Shown here one piece after another: positions 7,071-13,748 of a stretch of DNA of 13,748 nucleotides. Source of the stretch: Candidatus Thioglobus sp. (GTDB lineage Bacteria > Pseudomonadota > Gammaproteobacteria > PS1 > Thioglobaceae). Made by a program: the position numbers and the translations under genes. Under the pieces are notes generated by a model. The model saw only the letters and a program-made list of their open reading frames with translations. It did not search any database and was not told the DNA's origin. How positions within the stretch are numbered: the stretch's first letter is position 1; each line of letters starts with the position of its first letter. The stretch covers positions 1 to 13,748 of the forward strand of contig QOAB01000065.1 in NCBI GenBank assembly GCA_003978285.1, written 5' to 3'.

Positions 7071-8377
7071 CCTTTGTCTGGCTATGGACTGACTTCTTGC
7101 TATGGGTGTTATTCGCTCTGTGCATGGTTGCCGTGGTGAAAATACGCGGCAACGAATTGTTATTACAAAAATGGCAAAAAATCTTTGCCCAGCCTTTAGC
7201 GCTATCTGCTTTTATTGTATTTGCATTTTATATTTTAGTCGGCCTGTCAGACTCCATCCATTTTAGGCTGGATAACAGCACCACAACTTATAGTGTATTG
7301 GATAGGGCGCTACTACCTGCACTAGAAGCCGAAGAAAAAACCTACTCTACACCACTGAATTTTGAACAGTTTTCCAAAGAATATTTAGATAATGGCCTTC
7401 GTGGACGCGTACACCTTAACTTAGTATCAGACGAAATCACCAATGCCAGCGACAACAATAAAAACCTTTTAGTCATTAGTGCCAACGCACTGTTTTATGC
7501 AGCCGCTATTTTTGTTGCTTTTATTTTGCTTTTAGAAAAATTCACCTCGATTAATACTACAAATAATCGATCAGCCTTAGCCACGATTTTTACTCTGGTG
7601 TTTTTCTGCACTTGGGTGGTGTTACTAATGCCAAATTATCACATCTTAGGTACCGATAAAGCCGGCATTGATGTCTTTTACAAAGCCGTTAAGAGTATTC
7701 GCACTGGAATGGTGTTTGGTTTATTGACAACGCTTTTAGCCTTGCCACCAGCCATTATTTTAGGACTAATGGCAGGTTATTTTAAAGGCAAAACTGACGA
7801 TGTGATTCAGTATATCTACACCACCATTAATGCCATTCCAGGCATTCTACTCATCGCCGCTTTAGTGTTAATCTTGCAAGTATATATGGACGAACATGCC
7901 TCTGATTATGCCTCTGCTTTAGAGCGCTCAGATCTAAAATTACTGTTACTTTGTGTGATATTAGCACTCACTTCATGGACAGGCTTATGTCGCTTGATTC
8001 GCGCAGAAACACTCAAACTCTCAGAGCTAGAATTTGTCCAAGCTGCTAAAGTATTTGGTGTCAGTAATATTAAGATTTTGTTTAATCACCTAATGCCAAA
8101 CGTCATGCATTTGGTGCTCATCTCCATTGTGTTGGATTTCTCAGGCTTGGTATTGATTGAAGCGGTGTTGTCCTATGTGGGTGTCGGTGTCGATGCCACT
8201 ACCATGAGTTGGGGTAATATGATCAATGCCGCACGATTAGAGCTCTCTACCGACCCGGTGGTTTGGTGGCCTCTAGCCTCTAGCTTTATTTTTATGTTTA
8301 TTCTGGTACTTAGCGCCAATCTATTTGCTGATCGTGTGCGTCAGGTATTTGATCCAAAAGGAGACGAAGATGCCTAA
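7067..8377 (+). CDS. ABC transporter permease, DppC/YejE-like with extended N-terminus
   Basis: This is the partner permease of the preceding gene, 436 residues compared with about 300-340 for DppC or YejE. The C-terminal 240 residues are canonical: the HILGTDKAGIDVF entry motif (192-204) that marks DppC/OppC proteins, membrane segments, and the EAA coupling loop at about 322-345 (EFVQAAKVFGVSNIKILFNH). The extra N-terminal part has a membrane segment at 3-25, a second at about 45-63, a predicted outside region (64-135) with KTYSTPLNFEQFSKEYL, then segments at about 137-157 and 169-188. It starts inside the stop of the upstream gene and its end overlaps the ATPase start by 8 bp. The enlarged periplasmic part could assist substrate capture, but that is speculation. 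Confidence 0.9.
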   Translation: MTFVWLWTDFLLWVLFALCMVAVVKIRGNELLLQKWQKIFAQPLALSAFIVFAFYILVGLSDSIHFRLDNSTTTYSVLDRALLPALEAEEKTYSTPLNFEQFSKEYLDNGLRGRVHLNLVSDEITNASDNNKNLLVISANALFYAAAIFVAFILLLEKFTSINTTNNRSALATIFTLVFFCTWVVLLMPNYHILGTDKAGIDVFYKAVKSIRTGMVFGLLTTLLALPPAIILGLMAGYFKGKTDDVIQYIYTTINAIPGILLIAALVLILQVYMDEHASDYASALERSDLKLLLLCVILALTSWTGLCRLIRAETLKLSELEFVQAAKVFGVSNIKILFNHLMPNVMHLVLISIVLDFSGLVLIEAVLSYVGVGVDATTMSWGNMINAARLELSTDPVVWWPLASSFIFMFILVLSANLFADRVRQVFDPKGDEDA

Positions 8378-9920
8378 ACCCTTACTCAGCGTTGAAGATT
8401 TATCAATTTTTACTAAATCACAAAAAATCGTAAAAAATATTAGCTTCAGTATTAACCAAGGGGAAATCTTTGCTTTAGTGGGTGAATCCGGCTCTGGAAA
8501 GAGCTTAACCGCCTTGAGTATAGTTGATTTACTGACAAAAAACCTTAAAAAAAGCGGCAAAATCACCTACGAAGACACTGATTTAAGCCATGCGCAAAAT
8601 ATTCAAAATTTTCGTGGTTCAGAAATCGCCTTTATTTTCCAAGATCCATCCAATAGCTTAAACCCAATTATGACCATTGGCGAGCAAGTAGATGAAGTAT
8701 TGGCCTTGCATACCAATTTAAGCAAAAAACAGCGTAAATCAAGCGTTTTAGACCTTTTTGAGCAGGTTGATTTGGATACCAGTGCCCAAATGTATGCTCG
8801 CTATCCTCATCAAGTCTCTGGTGGGCAAAAACAACGGGTGATGATCGCCTGCGCACTCGCCGGTGGTGCCAAATTACTCATAGCTGATGAGCCAACCACG
8901 GCGCTCGATGTCACCACACAAAAACAAGTATTAGAGCTGTTGCTAGAGTTAAGAAGAAATCGTAAATTATCGATATTGCTTATCACTCATGATTTATCTG
9001 TGGTCAAACTCATGGCAGACAGAGTGGCGGTTATGCATCAAGGTAGCATCATTGAAAACCGAGATAAAACCGAATTTTTTCAAAACCCAATCGAGGCTTA
9101 TTCTAAAAATCTTTTAGTCTCTTTACCAAAAGGAAATCGAGATCAAGCCTTTGGTGATGTACTCATTAAAGGTGACAAAGTTAAGGTTTATTTCCCCATT
9201 AAAACTGGCCTGTTTCGGCGTACTACAGATTATGTTAGAGCCGTTGATGATATTAGTTTCAGCCTTAAACAAGGGCAAAATCTCGCCATTGTTGGCGAAT
9301 CTGGCTCCGGTAAAACCACGCTGGCCAAAGCCATTATGCGTCAGTTAGATTTGTATGATGGCTGTGTTAGCATGGGTAATAAAGCGATTAATCATTATGA
9401 TCGCAAGTCGTACGCTTCTAAGGTGCAGATCGTTTTTCAAAATGTCACCTCGAGTTTTAATCCGCGTATGCGCATTTTACAAACTCTACTCGAAGGTCTA
9501 GAAACGCTAAATCCCAATAAAGCTAATTTATCTTATCTAGCTGAGTTGCTACAAGAAGTGGAGCTTGATCCTGAACTCATGCATCGCTACCCACACGAAC
9601 TCTCAGGTGGCCAATTACAACGCTTATCAATTGCTAGAGCGATCAGTGTTAACCCAGAAGTAATTATTTGTGATGAACCAACCTCGGCACTCGATGCTAC
9701 CGTTAAAGTGCAAATACTCAATTTATTATTACGTCTACAGCGTGAGAAGGGTGTGAGCTATATCATTATCACTCACGATATTTCGATTGTAGATTATTTT
9801 GCCGACCATATGATTGTGATGAAGCAGGGCAAGGCATTAGAAAGTGGTAGTACACAAGAAATACTCAACAACCCTCAAAACGATTACACGCAAGCATTGC
9901 TTTCTTCTGTGCTATCTTAA
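8370..9920 (+). CDS. Dual-domain ABC transporter ATPase (DppD-DppF fused, YejF-like)
   Basis: This 516-residue cytoplasmic protein carries two complete ATPase domains, so one chain can power the permease pair. Domain 1: Walker A GESGSGKS 38-45, Q-loop Gln91, signature VSGGQKQR 149-156, Walker B LLIADEP 169-175, switch His207. Domain 2: Walker A GESGSGKTT 309-317, Q-loop Gln357, signature LSGGQLQR 411-418, Walker B VIICDEP 431-437, switch His469. No key residue is missing in either. The ATG at 8370 is preferred because AAAGGAG (8357-8363) lies 6 nt upstream; the ORF could extend back to 8325 inside the permease gene. The start overlaps the permease stop. No obvious terminator follows before the HIT gene. 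Confidence 0.95.
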   Translation: MPKPLLSVEDLSIFTKSQKIVKNISFSINQGEIFALVGESGSGKSLTALSIVDLLTKNLKKSGKITYEDTDLSHAQNIQNFRGSEIAFIFQDPSNSLNPIMTIGEQVDEVLALHTNLSKKQRKSSVLDLFEQVDLDTSAQMYARYPHQVSGGQKQRVMIACALAGGAKLLIADEPTTALDVTTQKQVLELLLELRRNRKLSILLITHDLSVVKLMADRVAVMHQGSIIENRDKTEFFQNPIEAYSKNLLVSLPKGNRDQAFGDVLIKGDKVKVYFPIKTGLFRRTTDYVRAVDDISFSLKQGQNLAIVGESGSGKTTLAKAIMRQLDLYDGCVSMGNKAINHYDRKSYASKVQIVFQNVTSSFNPRMRILQTLLEGLETLNPNKANLSYLAELLQEVELDPELMHRYPHELSGGQLQRLSIARAISVNPEVIICDEPTSALDATVKVQILNLLLRLQREKGVSYIIITHDISIVDYFADHMIVMKQGKALESGSTQEILNNPQNDYTQALLSSVLS

Positions 9921-9973
9921 AAGATTTCGGTAAAATTACGCACTCAGATTAACCTCTTCAAATAGGATCAAGC

Positions 9974-10381
9974 ATGAGTGATAATTGTATTTTTTGTAAA
10001 TTAAGAGATGAACGCGTTATTTATGAGTGTGAACACACAAAGGCGTTTATTGATACTTACCCTGCTTCACCTGGGCATACGCTAATTATTCCTAAACGCC
10101 ATTTTGCCACGTATTTTGAAGCCACTGAAGATGAAATTCTGGCCATTGGTAAAGCACTTAAAGCCGCTAAAAAAATACTTGATGAAGAATTCTCACCCGA
10201 CGCTTACAACATTGGTGTTAATAATGGTGAAGCCGCAGGGCAAAGCGTCATGCACCTGCATGTGCACTTAATCCCACGATATGAAGGCGATGTTGAAGAC
10301 CCTAAAGGCGGTGTGCGTTGGATTCTAAAAGATAAAGCCAACTATTGGGACAACAAAGACACAACCAAAAGAGTCACTTAG
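9974..10381 (+). CDS. HIT family nucleotide-binding protein (Hint-like hydrolase)
   Basis: Histidine-triad proteins of the Hint branch hydrolyse purine nucleoside phosphoramidates and related adenylates in the cytoplasm. The 135-residue chain has the HIT motif HLHVHLIPR, with His94, His96 and His98; the middle His96 is the expected nucleophile. Cys5 and Cys8 (CIFC), with His43 and His94, form the usual zinc site of the group. SPGHTLIIPKRH at 32-43 is also typical. The ATG is preceded by AGGAT at about 9963. The gene stands 53 bp after the transporter ATPase, so it may be read from the same transcript; the natural substrate cannot be told from sequence. Confidence 0.95.
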   Translation: MSDNCIFCKLRDERVIYECEHTKAFIDTYPASPGHTLIIPKRHFATYFEATEDEILAIGKALKAAKKILDEEFSPDAYNIGVNNGEAAGQSVMHLHVHLIPRYEGDVEDPKGGVRWILKDKANYWDNKDTTKRVT

Positions 10382-10419
10382 TCAGAAAAAAGCACAATTA
10401 AAAAATCGTTTTCCTGTTT

Positions 10420-10448
10420 TTGCTTTCTAATTAAATTAGGCGTATAGT
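10420..10448 (+). promoter_or_regulatory. Sigma-70-type promoter for the small exported protein
   Basis: TTGCTT (10420-10425) and TATAGT (10443-10448) are separated by 17 bp. Transcription would start near 10455, about 27 nt before the ATG at 10482, which has a strong ribosome site AGGAGA at 10472-10477. Confidence 0.6.
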
Positions 10449-10481
10449 TGAAGTGAACCAATAAAAAAAACAGGAGACAGT

Positions 10482-10727
10482 ATGAAAATCAAAAGCATGG
10501 TAATAGCTGTCACAACGGCAGTATCAGCGACTGGAACGGCCTTAGCGACTCAATCATGGGCAAATGATTACACGCAATCGATGCACTTGCAATCAAAGGT
10601 TAATACACAAATTGTGCAGCCTTGGCATAAAGGTTATCAACCAGAAGTCCAGCCTTGGTCTAAGTTAAGTAGCCGTCAATTAAAGGGTGCAACTAGAATG
10701 TATAACCACGGCATTAAAAGGGTATAG
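10482..10727 (+). CDS. Small exported protein of unknown function
   Basis: I do not recognise this 81-residue protein. It begins with a positively charged, then hydrophobic Ala/Val/Thr stretch ending in GTALA, a likely signal peptide cut near residue 23, leaving a mature peptide of about 58 residues. The mature part is basic, has no Cys, and contains the near-repeat QPWHKGYQPEVQPWSK. It has a strong ribosome site (AGGAGA at 10472-10477) and a convincing promoter, which supports a real gene. It sits alone between the HIT gene and the kinase fusion and is probably monocistronic. Trp-Pro richness recalls the Sgp-like trio, but the aromatic/acidic core motif is absent and its charge is opposite, so I do not group it with them. 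Confidence 0.7.
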   Translation: MKIKSMVIAVTTAVSATGTALATQSWANDYTQSMHLQSKVNTQIVQPWHKGYQPEVQPWSKLSSRQLKGATRMYNHGIKRV

Positions 10728-10745
10728 CTAAGTTATTACATTCAT

Positions 10746-10772
10746 AAACTAAGCTTATTTTTTAGTTTGTTT
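10746..10772 (+). terminator. Possible weak terminator after the small exported protein
   Basis: AAACTAA (10746-10752) can pair with TTAGTTT (10762-10768), followed by a T-rich tail. The stem is AT-rich with a 9-nt loop, so it may be inefficient. It lies 18 bp after the stop codon. Confidence 0.35.
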
Positions 10773-10820
10773 TGTATGTGTATATTTTGTTGACCGAGGC
10801 TCGATAATAAAGGTGTGAGC

Positions 10821-12413
10821 ATGGTGAATATTGAACGACTATTATTAAAGCCAAGCGCCTATCCTCATCATGTTGATGAGGTTGTACACGTTGAGACGCA
10901 CATTTCTCACATCTTTCTAGCCGGTGAGTACGCCTATAAAGTTAAAAAACCACTTAATCTTGGGTTTTTAGACTTCTCTACGCTTGAGGCTCGTAAACAC
11001 TTTTGTACTGAAGAGGTACGCCTCAACTCAAGACTAACAAGCGATATTTATATTGATGTTGTATCAATTGTTAGCAATGATGATCGAGTTTTCATTACTG
11101 ATAAGCAAACTGACAAACACATGAACGTTGTTGAGTATGCTGTGCGGATGCACCGTTTTGACCGTGAAATGGAGCTGGATAAACTACTGGAAAATCATTC
11201 TAAGCACTGGAAAGATGAGTGGTTAGATGAGCTCTGCATAACTGTAGCTAAGTTTCACTTAGATTCTACTCGTGCTAAGGCTAACTCAGGTTATGGTGAA
11301 GTCGATGTTATTTTTTCATTCGCACTTGAAAATTTCATCCAGATTAAGCAACATTTGCACAATTATCAGCATATTGTCAAAGCTTCTGAACAACTCCAAG
11401 AATGGACCACCTTACAAAAGAAAAGACTTTCTGGTGAGATTGATTCAAGATTGAAGAATGGATTTGTTCGGGAATGTCATGGAGATATGCATTTAGCAAA
11501 TATGGTGCATTGGAAATCAAAGGTGCAAATTTTTGATGGTATTGAGTTTAGCGATGAGCTCCGATGGATCGATGTCATCAGTGAAGTGGCATTTTTAGTT
11601 ATGGATTTGGAAAGTCGAGAAAGGCCTGACTTAGCTTGGCAATTTTTAAACGGATATCTTTCTTTAACAGGCGATTATGCCGGCTTGAGTTTATTGGATT
11701 TTTACCGTAGTTATCTCGCCAGTGTTCGTGCCAAGGTCTTGTCAATTCGATGTGCACAACTAAACGCGAGAGATACTAAAGAACAAAAAATCCTACTTGA
11801 TGGAGTGGGGCATTATTTAGCATTAGCAAGCACCTACACCCAACCTAGAAAACCTAGTGTAATTATGCTACATGGCCTATCTGGCAGTGGAAAAAGCACA
11901 CTTGCTGCCCGCCTTAATGAACGACTATTGGCTATTTGGATTCGCTCCGATGTTGAAAGAAAGCGTCTATTCGGCTTATTTGATGGCGGTCAAGGTTCAT
12001 TACTGAAAGGGGATATGTATGCTCCGGAGGCAACCAGAGTCACTTATAAACGATTGCTTGATTTAACCAAATCCATTATTGAGGATGGTTATAGTGTTAT
12101 TGTTGATGCAACTTTTCTTCAGCTAAATGAGCGTCAAATGTTTTATCAGGCTTTTGATAAAATTGATGTTCCTACTATCATTCTTGATTTACAAGTAGAA
12201 AATAACGAACTTCGTGAGCGTGTTCTAAAGCGTTCAAATGATCAAAACAATATCTCGGATGCTGATGTGAGTGTATTGGAACAACAATTTCACTCATTGG
12301 AGCCACTCAAAGACACCGAAAAGGTGACAATATTACATATAAATGCAAATACAATCCTAGATTCAAAAGTAATTGCAAATAAAGTACGTAAATTGATAAA
12401 TACAACAAATTAA
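10821..12413 (+). CDS. APH-like kinase domain fused to a P-loop (AAA_33/zeta-type) kinase domain
   Basis: This 530-residue two-domain cytoplasmic protein is usually annotated as bifunctional aminoglycoside phosphotransferase/ATP-binding protein; the true substrate is unknown. Residues 1 to about 335 are APH-like: a lysine-bearing region AGEYAYKVKKP (34-44), the catalytic motif HGDMHLAN (220-227) with Asp222 and Asn227, and FDGIEF (238-243) with the metal-binding Asp239. Residues 345-530 are a small-molecule kinase fold: P-loop GLSGSGKST (352-360), RSDVERK (375-381), and VDATF (428-432). Both active sites look intact. The ATG at 10821 is used because AGGTG (10811-10815) is the ribosome site; the GTG at 10815 overlaps it. 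Resistance is not implied: such fusions occur widely in non-resistant bacteria. Confidence 0.9.
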   Translation: MVNIERLLLKPSAYPHHVDEVVHVETHISHIFLAGEYAYKVKKPLNLGFLDFSTLEARKHFCTEEVRLNSRLTSDIYIDVVSIVSNDDRVFITDKQTDKHMNVVEYAVRMHRFDREMELDKLLENHSKHWKDEWLDELCITVAKFHLDSTRAKANSGYGEVDVIFSFALENFIQIKQHLHNYQHIVKASEQLQEWTTLQKKRLSGEIDSRLKNGFVRECHGDMHLANMVHWKSKVQIFDGIEFSDELRWIDVISEVAFLVMDLESRERPDLAWQFLNGYLSLTGDYAGLSLLDFYRSYLASVRAKVLSIRCAQLNARDTKEQKILLDGVGHYLALASTYTQPRKPSVIMLHGLSGSGKSTLAARLNERLLAIWIRSDVERKRLFGLFDGGQGSLLKGDMYAPEATRVTYKRLLDLTKSIIEDGYSVIVDATFLQLNERQMFYQAFDKIDVPTIILDLQVENNELRERVLKRSNDQNNISDADVSVLEQQFHSLEPLKDTEKVTILHINANTILDSKVIANKVRKLINTTN

Positions 12414-12462
12414 CATTGAAGGAGTACAATCGTAAGTAGGTAATTGAAAAAAGGAGCATGTG

Positions 12463-12648
12463 ATGCAATGCAATGTAGGCAGGGAAGACAAAATTGTTAG
12501 ATTCGTTGTTGGTGCTGTTGTTATTGGCGCAGGATTTTATTATGGCTCGTATTTAGGAGTAATTGGTGTTGTATTAGTGTTTACAGCGTTGTTTGGTTTG
12601 TGTCCTGCATATTCAATTTTTGGTATATCAACTTGTAAAAAAGATTAG
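12463..12648 (+). CDS. DUF2892 (YgaP-type transmembrane) small membrane protein
   Basis: This 61-residue protein matches the DUF2892 pattern: an N-terminal CNVGREDKIVRFVVG, two membrane segments at about 13-28 and 31-47, and the CPAYSIFGISTC end with Cys47 and Cys58. In YgaP this domain anchors a rhodanese (sulfurtransferase) domain in the inner membrane; stand-alone copies are common and of unknown function. AAGGAG at 12451-12456 lies 6 nt before the ATG at 12463. The GTG at 12460 is an unlikely alternative, and the ATG at 12458 meets a stop at once. A link to sulfur handling is possible but rests only on the YgaP association. Confidence 0.9.
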   Translation: MQCNVGREDKIVRFVVGAVVIGAGFYYGSYLGVIGVVLVFTALFGLCPAYSIFGISTCKKD

Positions 12649-12662
12649 ATCTATCAATCTTT
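12640..12662 (+). terminator. Possible weak terminator over the DUF2892 stop codon
   Basis: AAAGATT (12640-12646) can pair with AATCTTT (12656-12662) around a 9-nt loop. The tail is AT-rich but lacks a solid T-run, so the call is tentative. Confidence 0.3.
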
Positions 12663-12702
12663 ATTATTAAAGGTCTTTTTAACGGGTTGAAAGGGCTTAA
12701 CT

Positions 12703-13748
12703 ATGATTTTATTGATTAAAAATTTCTTTGTTTTTCTATTATTTTTTTTTCTATCTTCTGTTGTTTATTCTAACGCTTTCCAGCTTAAACAGATTGCTTC
12801 AGGTTTGGGCGTACCTTGGAGTATGGTTTTTATCTCAAATGATGAAATCTTATTTACCGAGCGTAAAGGTAGAGCGGGTGTACTCAACATTCAATCAGGA
12901 AAATTTAATTACTTAACTGGCCCTCCAGAAGTAATGGCGAGTGGTCAAGGTGGTTTGTTAGATGTAGCAAAAGTGCCTGAGTATAAAGAAGGGGATTGGA
13001 TATATTTTACTTATTCTAAAGCTATTCAAGATCAAGGCGCTACTACACTTGCCAGAGCACACATAGATGGGCATGTATTAAAAGATTGGCAAGATTTAAT
13101 TATCACAGATTCAAAAACCGATACTAGCGTTCATTATGGAAGTCGAATAGCATTTGATGATAAAGGCCATGTTTATTTTTCTATTGGCGATCGTGGTGTT
13201 AGGTCCAACGCTCAAGATTTAAATTCACATGCGGGTTCTATTTTAAGGCTTAATCTTGATGGGTCTACACCAGAAGACAATCCTTTTGTTGGGCGCTCAG
13301 ATGTCTTGCCACAGATATGGAGTTACGGTCATCGAAATCCACAAGGACTGGTTTGGGACAATGAGAATAAACGCCTTTGGTCAATCGAACACGGCCCAAG
13401 AGGTGGTGATGAAATCAATCTAATCAAAGAAGGTAAAAACTATGGTTGGCCGACTATATCTTATGGCAAGGAGTACTGGGGTCCAGTGTCGGTAGGTGAG
13501 GGAACGCACAAAAAAGGTATGGAACAGCCGGTGAAAGTTTATGTGCCCTCAATAGCGCCAGGTAGTTTACTGTATTACACTGGTGATGCTTTTAAAGACT
13601 GGCAGGGTAGTTTATTTTCAGGTGCGCTTAAACTACGCCATATTAATAGAATTACACTAGACGAGCAGGGTAGAGCAACTGCAGAAGAGCGCTTATTTGA
13701 AAACCTAGATGAGCGTATTAGGGCACTCCTTCAGAGCTCAGAGGGCTG
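12703..13748 (+). CDS. Exported PQQ-dependent aldose sugar dehydrogenase (YliI/Asd-like), 3' end missing
   Basis: This family oxidises aldose sugars in the periplasm with PQQ and calcium on a six-bladed beta-propeller. The frame is open from the ATG at 12703 (AAAGGG at 12690-12695) to the window edge: 348 codons, compared with about 370 for E. coli YliI, so only the last blade end is missing. A signal peptide covers residues 1 to about 25. Family landmarks: GVPWSMVF (37-43), ERKGRAGVLNI, HYGSRIAF with the catalytic His144, IGDRGVRSNAQDLNSHAGSI (161-180), WSYGHRNPQG (206-215), EHGPRGGDE (229-237), NYGWP, GEGTHKKGMEQP and SIAP. Near the edge it reads ERIRALLQSSEG where relatives usually read ERIRDVRQGPDG. 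The substrate and the source of PQQ are not shown here. Confidence 0.93.
   Translation, partial: MILLIKNFFVFLLFFFLSSVVYSNAFQLKQIASGLGVPWSMVFISNDEILFTERKGRAGVLNIQSGKFNYLTGPPEVMASGQGGLLDVAKVPEYKEGDWIYFTYSKAIQDQGATTLARAHIDGHVLKDWQDLIITDSKTDTSVHYGSRIAFDDKGHVYFSIGDRGVRSNAQDLNSHAGSILRLNLDGSTPEDNPFVGRSDVLPQIWSYGHRNPQGLVWDNENKRLWSIEHGPRGGDEINLIKEGKNYGWPTISYGKEYWGPVSVGEGTHKKGMEQPVKVYVPSIAPGSLLYYTGDAFKDWQGSLFSGALKLRHINRITLDEQGRATAEERLFENLDERIRALLQSSEG

Noticed and set aside
10482..10727. Fourth member of the Sgp-like family
   Set aside because: It lacks the aromatic/acidic core, the Asn-rich repeats and the SAK-type tail, and it is basic.
10821..12413. Aminoglycoside resistance gene
   Set aside because: The APH fold is shared by many metabolic kinases, the protein is a two-domain fusion, and there are no mobile-element signs nearby.
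12418..12440. Extra short gene behind AAGGAG at 12419-12424
   Set aside because: No start codon lies at a workable distance, and no conserved-looking frame follows.

Overview
The window is 13.7 kb of AT-rich DNA carrying gammaproteobacterial-type genes. Three tandem genes for exported, Asn/Gly/Trp/Pro-rich proteins that resemble sulfur globule (Sgp) proteins suggest a sulfur-oxidizing gammaproteobacterium, perhaps of the SUP05/Thioglobus type. This placement is an inference from gene content and style; no marker gene here proves it.

Layout. Positions 1-863 hold the end of ribH (lumazine synthase) and, 3 bp later, nusB. The nusB reading frame is broken by what looks like a 2-bp AG duplication near position 761. 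Convergent to it, on the minus strand, is a complete metH (cobalamin-dependent methionine synthase, 868-4521). A 41-bp intergenic region separates metH from the first of three plus-strand secreted-protein genes (4563-6022). That region contains the self-overlapping element ATTATAAT, which gives a perfect -10 hexamer on both strands. The three proteins share a signal peptide, an aromatic/acidic core motif and low-complexity Asn-rich flanks. Genes two and three each have their own -10 element and a strong intrinsic terminator; the third also carries a 30-bp in-frame tandem repeat.

Positions 6093-9920 are a compact, translationally coupled three-gene operon for a Dpp/Opp/Yej-type ABC transporter: a DppB-like permease, a DppC-like permease with a long extra N-terminal part, and an ATPase with two nucleotide-binding domains fused in one chain. 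No substrate-binding protein is encoded here. Next come a HIT-family nucleotide hydrolase (9974-10381), an unrecognised 81-residue exported protein with its own good promoter (10482-10727), a two-domain APH-like/P-loop kinase fusion (10821-12413), a 61-residue DUF2892 membrane protein (12463-12648), and the first 348 codons of an exported PQQ-dependent aldose sugar dehydrogenase running off the right edge (12703-13748).

Most of the window is recognisable core metabolism. The parts most worth a second look are the secreted low-complexity gene trio with its promoter, terminator and repeat organisation, the broken nusB, the possible leaderless metH transcript, and the small exported orphan protein. 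No stretch longer than about 100 bp lacks a gene, and I saw no tRNA, rRNA, IS element or CRISPR array.
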